DNA of 64,000 nucleotides, taken from the NCBI GenBank assembly GCA_904830895.1, contig LR882958.1, positions 496,001 to 560,000 of the forward strand. Reading direction: 5' to 3'. The notes under the pieces were generated by a model. The model saw only the letters and a program-made list of their open reading frames with translations, made no database searches and was not told the DNA's origin. Of this stretch, positions 36,985-44,990 are shown one piece after another. Made by a program: the position numbers and the translations under genes. Origin of the DNA: Planktothrix rubescens CCAP 1459/22 (GTDB lineage Bacteria; Cyanobacteriota; Cyanobacteriia; Cyanobacteriales; Microcoleaceae). Within the stretch, counting starts at the first letter, position 1. Every line of letters starts with the position of its first letter.

Positions 36985-37626
36985 ATGGGACAGTTAACTC
37001 TGGTGATTGGCAGTAAAAATTATTCTTCTTGGTCATTGCGTCCTTGGTTTCTTCTGAAGCAAGCCGGAATTAATTTTTCTGAAATTTTGATTGATTTAGG
37101 CAATCCCAACACCTACAAACAAATCCGGCGCTATTCTCCATCGGGGAAAGTTCCGGTATTATTAGATGGAGATTTAACGGTTTGGGAATCCTTAGCCATT
37201 TGTGAATATATTGCTGAAAATTTTATTCATGATTTATGGCCGCAAAACTTAGAAGCCCGGACTTATGCGCGTTGTATAAGTTATGAAATGCACGCCGGAT
37301 TTATCAATTTAAGGCAACAAATGCCGATGAATTGTCGGACTCGTTACCCCAGAGAAGGTATGAAACCGGATGTACAAAATGATATTGATCGGATCACGGC
37401 AATTTGGCGGGAATGTCGAGAAAAATATGGCTCTCATGGTGAATTTTTATTCGGAAATTTTACGATTGCAGATGCGATGTTTGCCCCGGTTATTTCTCGA
37501 TTTGTTACTTATGATGTCAAGTTAGGAGAAGTTGAACAAGCTTATGTTGAAATGATTTGGTCACTTCCAGCCATGCAACAATGGATTGATGCGGCTTATT
37601 TGGAACCGGAAATAATGCACTTTTGA
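36985..37626 (+). CDS. Glutathione S-transferase family protein
   Basis: 213 residues from the ATG at 36985 (MGQLTLVIGSKNYSSWSLRP); the 28 codons upstream read through IS-end sequence and are not conserved-looking. The thioredoxin-fold N-terminal domain has SGKVPVLLDGDLTVWESLAI (cis-proline VP and the ES glutathione contact), and the helical C-terminal domain has FLFGNFTIADAMFAPV. The putative catalytic Ser is in NYSSWS. Substrate unknown. Confidence 0.88.
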   Translation: MGQLTLVIGSKNYSSWSLRPWFLLKQAGINFSEILIDLGNPNTYKQIRRYSPSGKVPVLLDGDLTVWESLAICEYIAENFIHDLWPQNLEARTYARCISYEMHAGFINLRQQMPMNCRTRYPREGMKPDVQNDIDRITAIWRECREKYGSHGEFLFGNFTIADAMFAPVISRFVTYDVKLGEVEQAYVEMIWSLPAMQQWIDAAYLEPEIMHF

Positions 37627-37640
37627 GAAAGTCTTTTCCT

Positions 37641-37673
37641 CCCTGTTCCCTGTTCCCTGTTCCCTGTTCCCTG
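37641..37673. repeat. Heptanucleotide array (CCCTGTT)n
   Basis: Four to five copies of CCCTGTT follow the stop codon of the glutathione transferase gene. Confidence 0.85.
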
Positions 37674-37681
37674 CCATAACA

Positions 37682-37864
37682 TTAATCTGTATTAACTAAA
37701 TAGGCAATTTCCTGAACCCAACGTTGTCGTTCTCGATGATCTAAATTCAGAATTTCTTCCCGTGACCAGTGAAAGTGAAATGCAATAAAGGCTACCTCCC
37801 GATATAACTCCTCTTGGGGGTAGCCTATAACTCCCCCGTGGTAGAAATTGTTGATTCTGGGGGG
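37682..37864 (-). CDS. Small tail-assembly protein frame (DUF6760-like), likely made by -1 frameshift
   Basis: The frame is open for 60 codons from the TAA at 37867-37865 to the TAA at 37684-37682 and contains no ATG, GTG or TTG usable as a start. From GVIGYPQEELYREVAFIAFH on, it strongly resembles the small DUF6760-like proteins of contractile injection clusters (HFHWSREEILNLDHRERQRW). It overlaps the end of the tail-chaperone gene (37825-38151) in the -1 frame. A run of five G (37837-37833) lies three codons before the upstream stop. A -1 slip there would fuse the chaperone to 50 further residues, giving 156 in all. This parallels P2 gpE/E' and lambda gpG/GT (established); frameshifting here is inferred. 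Confidence 0.7.
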   Translation of the reverse strand, partial: PPRINNFYHGGVIGYPQEELYREVAFIAFHFHWSREEILNLDHRERQRWVQEIAYLVNTD

Positions 37865-38151
37865 TTAATGGCGTTGTAAACTTCCTGTAAATATTGCCAG
37901 TCCGTGAGAAACAGTGCTTCTAAATCTTCTGGGGTGACGGGGGATAATTCCCCTAACTGGACAATAACCCGCGAAAGTAGGATCAGAGTCCCATAGGCTG
38001 GATTTTCCAAGCTGCGGGGGTCGGTCTGGTACAATTCATCTTTACCTGTGGCTAGACGCATTTCCCCGTCCCGGTGTCGTCTGTCTTGGTTGTCTAGTAA
38101 CCCGACGGGTAGGGAAAAACTAAAGGTGATTGGAGATTGGTTTTCCATCAA
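37825..38151 (-). CDS. Tail-assembly chaperone-like protein (Phage_TAC_7 type), copy 2
   Basis: 108 residues. It is paralogous to the next gene upstream: PITFSFSLPVGLLDNQDRRH resembles EFEFTLPKGYLDEQGDCHRQ, and the RDGEMRLA, NPAYGTLILLSRVI and YLQEVYN blocks are shared. This pattern matches Mu gp41/P2 gpE-type tail-assembly chaperones, which bind the tape measure while the tube forms. The last codons (ACG GGG GAG TTA TAG) contain a run of G and overlap a downstream -1 frame without a start codon. It lies 11 bp after its paralogue. Confidence 0.8.
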   Translation of the reverse strand: MMENQSPITFSFSLPVGLLDNQDRRHRDGEMRLATGKDELYQTDPRSLENPAYGTLILLSRVIVQLGELSPVTPEDLEALFLTDWQYLQEVYNAINPPESTISTTGEL

Positions 38152-38162
38152 ACATCGTTAAT

Positions 38163-38501
38163 TCAGGGTTGATCATAAACTGGGGATGGGGTGGGAGAGT
38201 CGGGTTGGTCTTCCTCTAAGTCATTGATGTAGCGATAAAACTTTTGTAAATAGCTTAAATCGGAGGCAAATAGATTTTCAATTACCATGGGTGAAATTTC
38301 TTCTAAAGTGCCTAACTGAGTAATAACACGAGAGAGAATAATTACAGTAGCATAGGCTGGATTTGATTTAACTCTAGGATCACGCATGGGAACAATTTCA
38401 TCAATAGCCCGGGATAGTCGCATTACACCTTGACGGTGACAGTCGCCTTGTTCATCTAGGTATCCTTTGGGTAGGGTAAACTCAAATTCAGTTTGGATCA
38501 T
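38163..38501 (-). CDS. Tail-assembly chaperone-like protein (Phage_TAC_7 type), copy 1
   Basis: 112 residues, starting MIQTEFEFTLPKGYLDEQGD. The block RQGVMRLSRAIDEI, then NPAYATVIILSRVITQLGTL and a helical C-terminal part, is typical of the gp41/gpE chaperones of phage-like tails. It overlaps the upstream tube gene by 4 bp (ATGA), so they are translationally coupled. Unlike its paralogue, its stop codon is not followed by an overlapping frame. Confidence 0.8.
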   Translation of the reverse strand: MIQTEFEFTLPKGYLDEQGDCHRQGVMRLSRAIDEIVPMRDPRVKSNPAYATVIILSRVITQLGTLEEISPMVIENLFASDLSYLQKFYRYINDLEEDQPDSPTPSPVYDQP

Positions 38502-39022
38502 GACAAGGATTTAGGAAGGGTAGGAACTCGCTGAAAGCTTTCTACTGCTAATTCTAGTTCCTCAAAAGCGAGATCTGAACCAGAAACAATGTTATCAGCA
38601 ACGGTGTAGGAAACAGGCCAAGCACCTTTAAAATTAAACCGAGCACCTTCTTCACTACTTTGGCGATAGATGACTAAGGAACCATCATAACTTTGAGTTG
38701 CCCATTGACCTGCTTGCACATTTTCAATCCACTTCCATAGGGTAGTTGATGCACTTAGACCGCGACGCAAATTAATATTATTAACTTTTTCATTTCCCGG
38801 CATTTTTGTTCTGAGGACTCGTCCCCGTTTAGCTTTCCCCCAAGGTTGGGGAAAAACTTCAGCTAATTCTATTAAACTTTGGGTATATTTAAACCCTTTG
38901 CATTCCATAAAATAAGCATCAACAGGATCGCTACTTCCATTTAGTTTTAACTCAACATAAAAGCGAGCAATGGTAAGAATCTCTGATAAATTTTGTTTTA
39001 ATTGGTCTTGATTAATTTGCAT
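38498..39022 (-). CDS. Phage-tail-like tube protein, copy 3
   Basis: 174 residues from the ATG at 39022 (MQINQDQLKQNLSEILTIAR). The longer frame upstream runs through a heptanucleotide array and is rejected. It has the tube-protein pattern FYVELKLNGSSDPVDAYFME at the front and LVIYRQSSEEGARFNFKGAW, then PVSYTVADN at the back, as in T4 gp19-like tubes of contractile injection systems. It is more divergent than the two tubes upstream, so it may be the tube-initiator or the terminal tube ring (inference). Confidence 0.82.
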   Translation of the reverse strand: MQINQDQLKQNLSEILTIARFYVELKLNGSSDPVDAYFMECKGFKYTQSLIELAEVFPQPWGKAKRGRVLRTKMPGNEKVNNINLRRGLSASTTLWKWIENVQAGQWATQSYDGSLVIYRQSSEEGARFNFKGAWPVSYTVADNIVSGSDLAFEELELAVESFQRVPTLPKSLS

Positions 39023-39117
39023 ACCAAATAGGGAATAGGCAATAGGCAATAGGCAATAGGAGAAAGACAGGGAATAGGCAATAGGCAATGGGAGAAAGAC
39101 AGGGAATGGGCAATAGG
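39023..39117. repeat. Heptanucleotide array (AATAGGC)n
   Basis: Copies of CAATAGG/AATAGGC in two blocks separated by GAGAAAGACAGGG lie directly upstream of the tube gene start at 39022. The Shine-Dalgarno region of that gene is therefore made partly of repeat. Confidence 0.85.
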
Positions 39118-39184
39118 TAATAGCAATAGAGAATATCTTTACCCATTACCCATTACCCATTACCCGCCAACCCTCAACACCTTC

Positions 39185-39694
39185 TTAAAGCTTGCTTCCC
39201 CCAACAGGAACCCGAATCATCCCGGCGTGGGCAACCTCAATGGTTTCTTTAAAAATATCGGCACTGTCAGCTTTGACTTGAGTAGTTTTGTATTTAGCGG
39301 GAATGGCATCTTTAATATTCCATCGGGCGCCTTCTGAACCATCTTGTTTGTAGAAAACCAGGGAAGCTTCATAACGCCGAGCCATGGTTTGCCGACCGCC
39401 TTTTCCCATTGCTTGCGGGTGTGAATCCACATACCATTGCAAGAGAATATCGTTGTCAATTGCTGTTACAAACTCCAGGGTAATATTTTGATAACTGACG
39501 GTAGCCGGGGTGGTTTGTGTATCCGTAGCCAAGCCCTTACGGGTTCCGATGGGCTTACCTTCAGAAGCCGGATCAATTGTAATTGAAAGTCCACTAGCTT
39601 TGGAAATCAGTAACCTTGTATTATTATTAATTTCTAAGTAAAAGCGAGAAACTGTCAGGTATTCCATTAGGCTTCTCTGAGTTGCTGCTGTCAT
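39185..39694 (-). CDS. Phage-tail-like tube protein, copy 2
   Basis: 169 residues. It has the tube signature: LTVSRFYLEINNNTRLLISK, then PIGTRKGLATDTQTT, ARRYEASLVFYKQDGSEGAR and IKDAIPAKYKTTQVKADSAD. These match the inner-tube (Hcp/gp19-like) subunits of contractile injection systems, which polymerise inside the sheath to form the channel. AGGAGGAAT precedes the ATG. It is part of a minus-strand run of tubes behind the sheath gene. Confidence 0.88.
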   Translation of the reverse strand: MTAATQRSLMEYLTVSRFYLEINNNTRLLISKASGLSITIDPASEGKPIGTRKGLATDTQTTPATVSYQNITLEFVTAIDNDILLQWYVDSHPQAMGKGGRQTMARRYEASLVFYKQDGSEGARWNIKDAIPAKYKTTQVKADSADIFKETIEVAHAGMIRVPVGGSKL

Positions 39695-39719
39695 TTTAAA
39701 TATTCCTCCTGGTCAATAG

Positions 39720-39898
39720 TTAGATTGATTTTGTTTTAACTTAGTGTCGCTCATGTCCGCCGATTTATCGGGGGGTATGTTGTCAATTACGAATTACGAA
39801 TTATCAATTACGAATTAATGAATTAGGAGTTAATGGATTAATAAATTAGGAGTTAGCTAATTGTCTCGTAATTCGTAATTCGTAATTCGTAGTTGATT
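39720..39898. other. Intergenic region with AATTACGAATTAC repeats
   Basis: No gene. It contains several direct and inverted copies of GTAATTCGTAATTC and AATTACGAATTACG (about 39780-39895), plus GAATTAGGAGTTAATGGATT. The two orientations can fold into a long hairpin between tube genes 1 and 2. Confidence 0.8.
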
Positions 39899-39903
39899 AT
39901 ATG

Positions 39904-40425
39904 TCATCGACCACCATAAGTAACGGCGGCACCACTGACGGATTTGACTTTATTAATTCGTTCAGCCACCAGTTCATAGGTTTCTACTGCTAGATCTTGA
40001 CCTGTGACGTCCGCATCGGCAATGGAGTATTTTTTCGGCCAAGCGCGTTCTAAATTCCATCGGAGGATTTCCCGACCGTTGGGGTCATAAACAACAACTG
40101 AGCCACTTTTACGGTTATTTGACCAGTCACCGTTACCGCCCTCACTAACGGGTAAGCATTTTTGAAACCATTTGTACATTTGGGCGCTGGCACCTTGGGG
40201 GGAATCGCACAGGTAAACTTCAACGGTCATGGCGGGGTTAGAATCGTAACCGCCGGAGGTGGTTTGTCGGTCATGAATTCCGCCTTTTGATGAACCTATG
40301 GGTTTGGCATTTCCTGTAACTTTACCTTCATAGGAAATTTGAGCCATACTTTTGATTTGAGCCTGAGTAATTCCGTCAAACTCAACGTAAAATCGAGAGG
40401 CAACAGTAGTAACAACTCCGACCAT
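39904..40425 (-). CDS. Phage-tail-like tube protein, copy 1
   Basis: 173 residues, MVGVVTTVASRFYVEFDGIT. It has KPIGSSKGGIHDRQTTSGGY, GSVVVYDPNGREILRWNLER and AWPKKYSIADADVTGQDLAV, all typical of CIS/T4-like tube subunits. As the first tube after the sheath gene it is probably the main one (inference). It ends in a flexible tail (VSGAAVTYGGR). Confidence 0.88.
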   Translation of the reverse strand: MVGVVTTVASRFYVEFDGITQAQIKSMAQISYEGKVTGNAKPIGSSKGGIHDRQTTSGGYDSNPAMTVEVYLCDSPQGASAQMYKWFQKCLPVSEGGNGDWSNNRKSGSVVVYDPNGREILRWNLERAWPKKYSIADADVTGQDLAVETYELVAERINKVKSVSGAAVTYGGR

Positions 40426-40461
40426 GTTTTTATTCCTTTTGTAAGTTTTTAGTGGGGAAAT

Positions 40462-40515
40462 TAGGAATGGGGAATGGGGAATGGGTAATGGGTAATGGGG
40501 AATGGGGAATGGGGG
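40462..40515. repeat. Heptanucleotide array (AATGGGG/GTAATGG)n
   Basis: About seven copies of a 7-bp unit (GGAATGG, GTAATGG variants) lie between the sheath and tube genes. Confidence 0.85.
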
Positions 40516-40590
40516 AAAATAATTACTATGCAGTAATGCTGTTGATTAACCTTAATACCTGAAACCCTAAACCCCAAACCGGGCTTGTAT

Positions 40591-42375
40591 TTAACTGAAT
40601 TCGCCGCCTTCTTCTTCGTTTTCATCACCAGTGATCTGACTCATGCGGAAGATCACAAATTCAGCAGGACGGACGGGGGCTACGCCGACTTCAACATACA
40701 AACGACCTAGGAGCATCGTTTGTGGGGTATTAATTTCTTCGTCACACTTGACATAGTAGGCTTGAGCCGGACTACCGCCCACTAGGGCACCTTCGCGCCA
40801 GAGGGAGTCGAGGAAATTACCGAGAGTGCGTTTAACCCGTTGCCAGAGGTCTTCATCGTTGGGTTCAAAAACGACCCACTGGGTTCCCTGTTCAATGGAT
40901 TTCTCAATGTAGCTCATCAAGCGACGGACGTTAATATAACGCCATTGAATATTATCCGCTTCCACCAGGGTACGGGCCCCCCAAATCCGTAGACCACGGT
41001 TGGGGAAACTACGGACACAGTTAATTCCCAAGGGGTTTAATAATTCCTGTTCACGGAAGTTACAGTCATAACTCAAACCGACCAGACCACGGGGGACTTC
41101 ATTGGCGGGAGCCTTATGGACGCCTCTGGTTTCATCTACCCGTGACCAGACGCCTGCAACATATCCACAGGGCGGAATGGAAATCGGACGTCCGGCATTC
41201 CGGGGGTTGGGAACTCTGATCCAAGGATAGTAGAGGGCCGCAAATTGAGAACGACGGTTAAAATCTTCGGTGAGCCAACGGGCCACATCTTGGGGTTTAA
41301 CCCGATCAGGAGGAGTATCGAGAATTACCATCCGGTTGGGTGGGTTGGGGATATCACCGGCCGTCGCACCTTCACTGAGACTGAGCATCATATCCATGAT
41401 CCCATGAAGCTGATCGAGATTCATCAATCCGGCTTCGTACACGCGCATTAAGTCGGGACAGGCAACAATGGTCACGTCGTCAATTTCAAATAGACCCCGT
41501 ACCCCTGTGCGATCATCCCTTCCACCTTCGACATATTGACTGAATAGTTCGGGCTGAACGTCGAGAGGCGGGGGACTGACTTCATAGAAGCCATTATTGG
41601 GGCGTTTTGCTAGGGGGCTACCTGTGAGGGAAATGTCTGTGATCCGAATGTAGCTGGACTCTTGCAGGGCATTGAACACATAATCTGCTACGGCGACATC
41701 GGCCTGGGCGTTCATGGTCAGGTGTTCGTAGCGTTCCAGTTCCTCGCCACCTTGGGTGATGATAACGGTGAAGTATTCCCCTGTGTTTGCGGGTATAGAA
41801 GTTATTGCCCTTGCCTCTGTAGCTGCCTCTGTGGTTGCCTCTGTACCTGCCTCTGCTGAGGAGGTTGGGGGTAGGGCGGGTGCTGGGGCTTTGGGTTGTC
41901 CTTCGGTAATTCTAACCCGGATGGTTCTCTCGCTAGGTGATACCAAAGCACTGTTAATGTTCTGGGTTGAGGCAATTCCGGGATCGCTGAGGGAAAACCG
42001 CAGGGCGGGACGTTTGGCGCGGTTCATCACCTCTGTGCCTAATTCCGTTGGTGCTGGGGCGGCAGAACCTGGTAATCTGGTGCCGATACTGGTGACCCAA
42101 CAACGGCCGCCACCGTTTAAAAACCAGCCGTACACTGAAAAGGGCAGGTAGGCGTTGAAGTCGGTGAAGCCGTCGGAATTGGGGCGGGCAAAATACTGGA
42201 GGTATTGGCTCCAAGTGTTGACTAACATGGGTTTGAACATTTCGGCACCACCGCGCACATCTTCGGTAAATCCGAGAAATCCGGCGATCGCGGTGGGGAC
42301 TCCTGCTATTGGACGACTTCCTCTATCAACTTCTTCTACATACACACCTGGAGCAAAATAGTCAAGTCTTGCCAT
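40591..42375 (-). CDS. Contractile injection system sheath protein
   Basis: 594 residues from the ATG at 42375 (MARLDYFAPGVYVEEVDRGS), preceded by AAGGA. The start matches phage-like sheaths (PGVYVEEV). The C-terminal domain has NPLGINCVRSFPNRGLRIWG and ARTLVEADNIQWRYINVRRL, ending with VEVGVAPVRPAEFVIFRM, the conserved handshake region. The sheath contracts and drives the tube. Near residues 175-190 a loop of alternating EA/TEA (PTSSAEAGTEATTEAATEAR) is encoded by 12-bp GCCTCTGT repeats. The genes that follow encode tubes and chaperones. Cyanobacterial relatives are anchored to thylakoids (family knowledge). Confidence 0.95.
   Translation of the reverse strand: MARLDYFAPGVYVEEVDRGSRPIAGVPTAIAGFLGFTEDVRGGAEMFKPMLVNTWSQYLQYFARPNSDGFTDFNAYLPFSVYGWFLNGGGRCWVTSIGTRLPGSAAPAPTELGTEVMNRAKRPALRFSLSDPGIASTQNINSALVSPSERTIRVRITEGQPKAPAPALPPTSSAEAGTEATTEAATEARAITSIPANTGEYFTVIITQGGEELERYEHLTMNAQADVAVADYVFNALQESSYIRITDISLTGSPLAKRPNNGFYEVSPPPLDVQPELFSQYVEGGRDDRTGVRGLFEIDDVTIVACPDLMRVYEAGLMNLDQLHGIMDMMLSLSEGATAGDIPNPPNRMVILDTPPDRVKPQDVARWLTEDFNRRSQFAALYYPWIRVPNPRNAGRPISIPPCGYVAGVWSRVDETRGVHKAPANEVPRGLVGLSYDCNFREQELLNPLGINCVRSFPNRGLRIWGARTLVEADNIQWRYINVRRLMSYIEKSIEQGTQWVVFEPNDEDLWQRVKRTLGNFLDSLWREGALVGGSPAQAYYVKCDEEINTPQTMLLGRLYVEVGVAPVRPAEFVIFRMSQITGDENEEEGGEFS
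41805..41862. repeat. 12-bp minisatellite in the sheath gene
   Basis: Four to five copies of GCCTCTGTRSYT (plus strand) encode (TEA)-type repeats in a surface loop of the sheath. The unit of 12 bp preserves the frame. Confidence 0.8.
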
Positions 42376-42706
42376 ATTTCTTTTCCTTATATCAATATTT
42401 AGCTTGGGAGTGCTGCTCAACAATTTGCTGTGCAGCCAAGATGGGGTTTGTCCTGATTACTATTTACTATGGGGAGCAATACCACCGCGCACGTTAATGT
42501 GCCTAGATTAAGGTGAAATAGACCCCAGGGGTTATAGACTTTGGTCGAAATTTTTGGGCTTTTTGAATAAGGTTATCTGGATGTTGGGTATTGTCGGCCA
42601 TTGGTCAAGATATATTTAACATTACTTTATTTTTCTTATTAATTTGTTAGATTTCTAAACAAATGTACTGAGGATTGAATCGCAAAAATTAAATTTATAT
42701 CTGAAG
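42376..42706. promoter_or_regulatory. Divergent promoter region of the injection system
   Basis: 331 bp between the sheath gene (minus) and a LuxR-type regulator (plus). It must carry promoters for both units. GCGCACGTTAATGTGC at 42487-42502 is a good palindrome (GCAC...GTGC arms) and could be an operator. No gene was found. The AT-rich stretch 42620-42680 lies before the regulator. Confidence 0.5.
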
Positions 42707-43591
42707 ATGGATGTTATATTAAAAAATAGCGTTAATTACACAAGCTGCCTTCTGGGACATCAAACTATATTAGTTTTAATTGGACTTGATATGCGGGTAA
42801 ATCAACTTAATCACACTTCCAATCAAAGGCCAGCAAGTGTTTCTAGGCAGATACCTAAGAGCATTTTACCGGAAACAATTGCAGTTATGCTTGTAGCCAG
42901 TGAATTGCCTTTTTGCAAGAGTTTGCAGGTATTACTTAAGGTTTATAACTTGAGTTCGTCATGGCAAATTAAGCTAGTTGGTAACACGAGTTCAATTCAA
43001 CCTGTACTGAGTATGGCTGACCAATATAAACCCGGTTTAATTTTCCTAGATTGGGATTTATTTAAGACACCTGATCAGGGTACTGAAATGATCAGAAGTT
43101 TAAGTCAGAAATCAGAACAAAATCAGAATGATAGCAAAATTTTAGTGTTGTCTTCTGTAGGGGAAGAAAATAGTATTTTTGAGACGATGCAAGCTGGAGC
43201 TTGGGGATATATGTTGAAGGAAAATTTACCGACGCAACTCCCTATTGCTATTACCTCGGCTCTGAATAATCAAGTTTATTTATGTCCAGAAGTTGCAGCC
43301 AGATTCTTTCGAGCTTTTCAGATAAATCAAGGTAAATTAACAGCCACTCAACCCAATAAATCATCTAATCAACCGAGGGAATTAAATAGCTCTAATCCCT
43401 ATAATTTAACACATAGAGAACGGGAAGTCTTAAAATTGTTGGTGGAGGGATACCGAAATCAAGAAATAGCTAGTTCCCTTTATATTACCGTAGCAACAGT
43501 CAAAGCCCACTTAACAACCATATTTGAAAAATTAGATGTAGATAGTCGTAGTCGAGCGATTGTTCGGTCGTTACATCTGGGTCTTGTTTAA
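42707..43591 (+). CDS. LuxR/NarL-type response regulator of the injection system
   Basis: 294 residues (a shorter start at 42791, MRVNQLNHTS, is possible). A receiver domain covers about 58-185, with LIFLDWDLF (phospho-acceptor Asp), the serine in LVLSSVGEE and the lysine in GYMLKENLP. The acidic pair normally at the end of strand 1 is replaced (VMLVASELPF), so phosphorylation is uncertain. The C-terminal LuxR helix-turn-helix is clear: LTHREREVLKLLVEGYRNQE then IASSLYITVATVKAHL. It lies 13 bp before the DUF4255 gene and diverges from the sheath operon, so it probably controls the system. Confidence 0.85.
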   Translation: MDVILKNSVNYTSCLLGHQTILVLIGLDMRVNQLNHTSNQRPASVSRQIPKSILPETIAVMLVASELPFCKSLQVLLKVYNLSSSWQIKLVGNTSSIQPVLSMADQYKPGLIFLDWDLFKTPDQGTEMIRSLSQKSEQNQNDSKILVLSSVGEENSIFETMQAGAWGYMLKENLPTQLPIAITSALNNQVYLCPEVAARFFRAFQINQGKLTATQPNKSSNQPRELNSSNPYNLTHREREVLKLLVEGYRNQEIASSLYITVATVKAHLTTIFEKLDVDSRSRAIVRSLHLGLV

Positions 43592-43604
43592 AACCAATTA
43601 AAGT

Positions 43605-44876
43605 ATGAGTAATTATTTAGGTATTGCCACGGTGACGGCAACATTGCAGAGGATGTTACAACAATCTGTGCAGATGGATGTGGAGGGGGCAAGGGTGACA
43701 ACAAGCCGCCCAGAAAATACCGGGGGAACTCCAGAAACAGGAATTAGCATTTACCTCTACCATTTGAAGCGCAATACCTCTTTAGGGAATGCAGATATGC
43801 CACCCCGTCAAAGGAAGGGAGAATTAACAAAGCGGAATCAATTACCTATAGATTTATACTATCTGTTAAGTTGTTATGGAAATGAGATCGAATTAGAGCC
43901 TCAGCGCTTATTAGGAAGTGCAATCCGAACCCTGGAAGATCGAGCGGTTTTATCCTCTCAAATGATTCGAGAAACGGTGAATGATCCCAGTTATCCTTTT
44001 TTAGCAAATTCTGATTTATCGGAACAAATTGAGATGATCCGAGCGGAATTTGTTCCGGTTTCAACGGATGAATTATCGAAGGTTTGGTCGGTCTTTTTTC
44101 AAACCCCTTATGTTTTATCTGTGATCTATAAAATTACAGTTGTGGTGTTAGATGGTGAGGAACCTGCAATGGTAGCACTGCCAATCCGCGATCGCAGCCT
44201 AAACGCCTGGACATTTAGCAAACAACCGACGGTTGATTTTGTCATGTCAACCGAAGGTAGATATCAACCGATTTTCAGCCATAGTACCTTATTAATTCGA
44301 GGTAAAATGCTTGCTAATGCCAATGCCTCGATTAGAATTGGGGGTGTGGAAGTGGCGCCGGGTACGGTGCAAGATCAGGAAATTACCTTAGCTTTAACCT
44401 TAGTGCCACCAGAGGCACTCCGACCCGGGGTTCAGGCGTTACAGGTAATTCACGGTCAAAGGTTGGAGAGGGGAAGCACTAATGGCCCCATGCAAGAGCG
44501 GGTTGAGTCCAATGTGGCTCCGTTTGTGTTGCGACCTGGTATCAAGGAGGTGAATCTGTTGGATGGGTCAGGAACAGACGACGAGCCTCGTGATGCTGAG
44601 GTAGAAGTGGTGACAGATGTGAGGATCGGTCAAGATCAGCGAGTGATTCTGATTTTAAATGAACAGACCAGCCTACAGCCTGCCTCTTACATTTTTAACG
44701 CCCAGCCTCGGAATAATAATACTGCTCGGATTGTCTTCTCACTTAAAGCTATTAAAAATAGCAACTATTTAGTGAGAATTCAAGTAGATGGTGCAGAAAG
44801 TCTCTGTCAAATTGATAGCGATCGCCATAGTCCCACCTTTGATCAGTATATTAGTCCAACGATCACCATCCCCTAG
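43605..44876 (+). CDS. DUF4255 (Pvc16-like) injection-system protein
   Basis: 423 residues. The N-terminal domain (about 1-190) has YLGIATVTATLQRMLQQSVQ, ISIYLYHLKRNTSLGNAD and LPIDLYYLLSCYGNEIELEP, the DUF4255 pattern found in every class of extracellular contractile injection cluster, where it caps the end of the sheath-tube. Here it carries an additional C-terminal half (about 200-423) with IPT/TIG-like beta segments (HSTLLIRGKMLANANASIRI; VEVAPGTVQDQEITLAL). It lies between the regulator and the AAA+ ATPase. Confidence 0.9.
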   Translation: MSNYLGIATVTATLQRMLQQSVQMDVEGARVTTSRPENTGGTPETGISIYLYHLKRNTSLGNADMPPRQRKGELTKRNQLPIDLYYLLSCYGNEIELEPQRLLGSAIRTLEDRAVLSSQMIRETVNDPSYPFLANSDLSEQIEMIRAEFVPVSTDELSKVWSVFFQTPYVLSVIYKITVVVLDGEEPAMVALPIRDRSLNAWTFSKQPTVDFVMSTEGRYQPIFSHSTLLIRGKMLANANASIRIGGVEVAPGTVQDQEITLALTLVPPEALRPGVQALQVIHGQRLERGSTNGPMQERVESNVAPFVLRPGIKEVNLLDGSGTDDEPRDAEVEVVTDVRIGQDQRVILILNEQTSLQPASYIFNAQPRNNNTARIVFSLKAIKNSNYLVRIQVDGAESLCQIDSDRHSPTFDQYISPTITIP

Positions 44877-44877
44877 T

Positions 44878-44982
44878 AGTAAGCCCTTCAGGGCTTCTTT
44901 AGGGCCTATATACAATATATGGCAAAGAGTCCTAAAGGACTTACTACGAGTTAAGAGTCCTAAAGGACTTACTACAATTTTT
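44878..44982. repeat. Inverted and direct repeat cluster
   Basis: AGAGTCCTAAAGGACTTACT occurs at 44926 and again at 44954 (each followed by AC). AAGCCCTTCAGGGCTT and the CCTAAAGG cores are palindromes. It could act as a transcription attenuator between DUF4255 and the ATPase gene. Confidence 0.85.
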
Positions 44983-44990
44983 TACTGAAA

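Noticed and set aside
39023-39088. N-terminal extension of the third tube protein
   Set aside because: It translates a heptanucleotide array; the ATG at 39022 gives the normal tube start.
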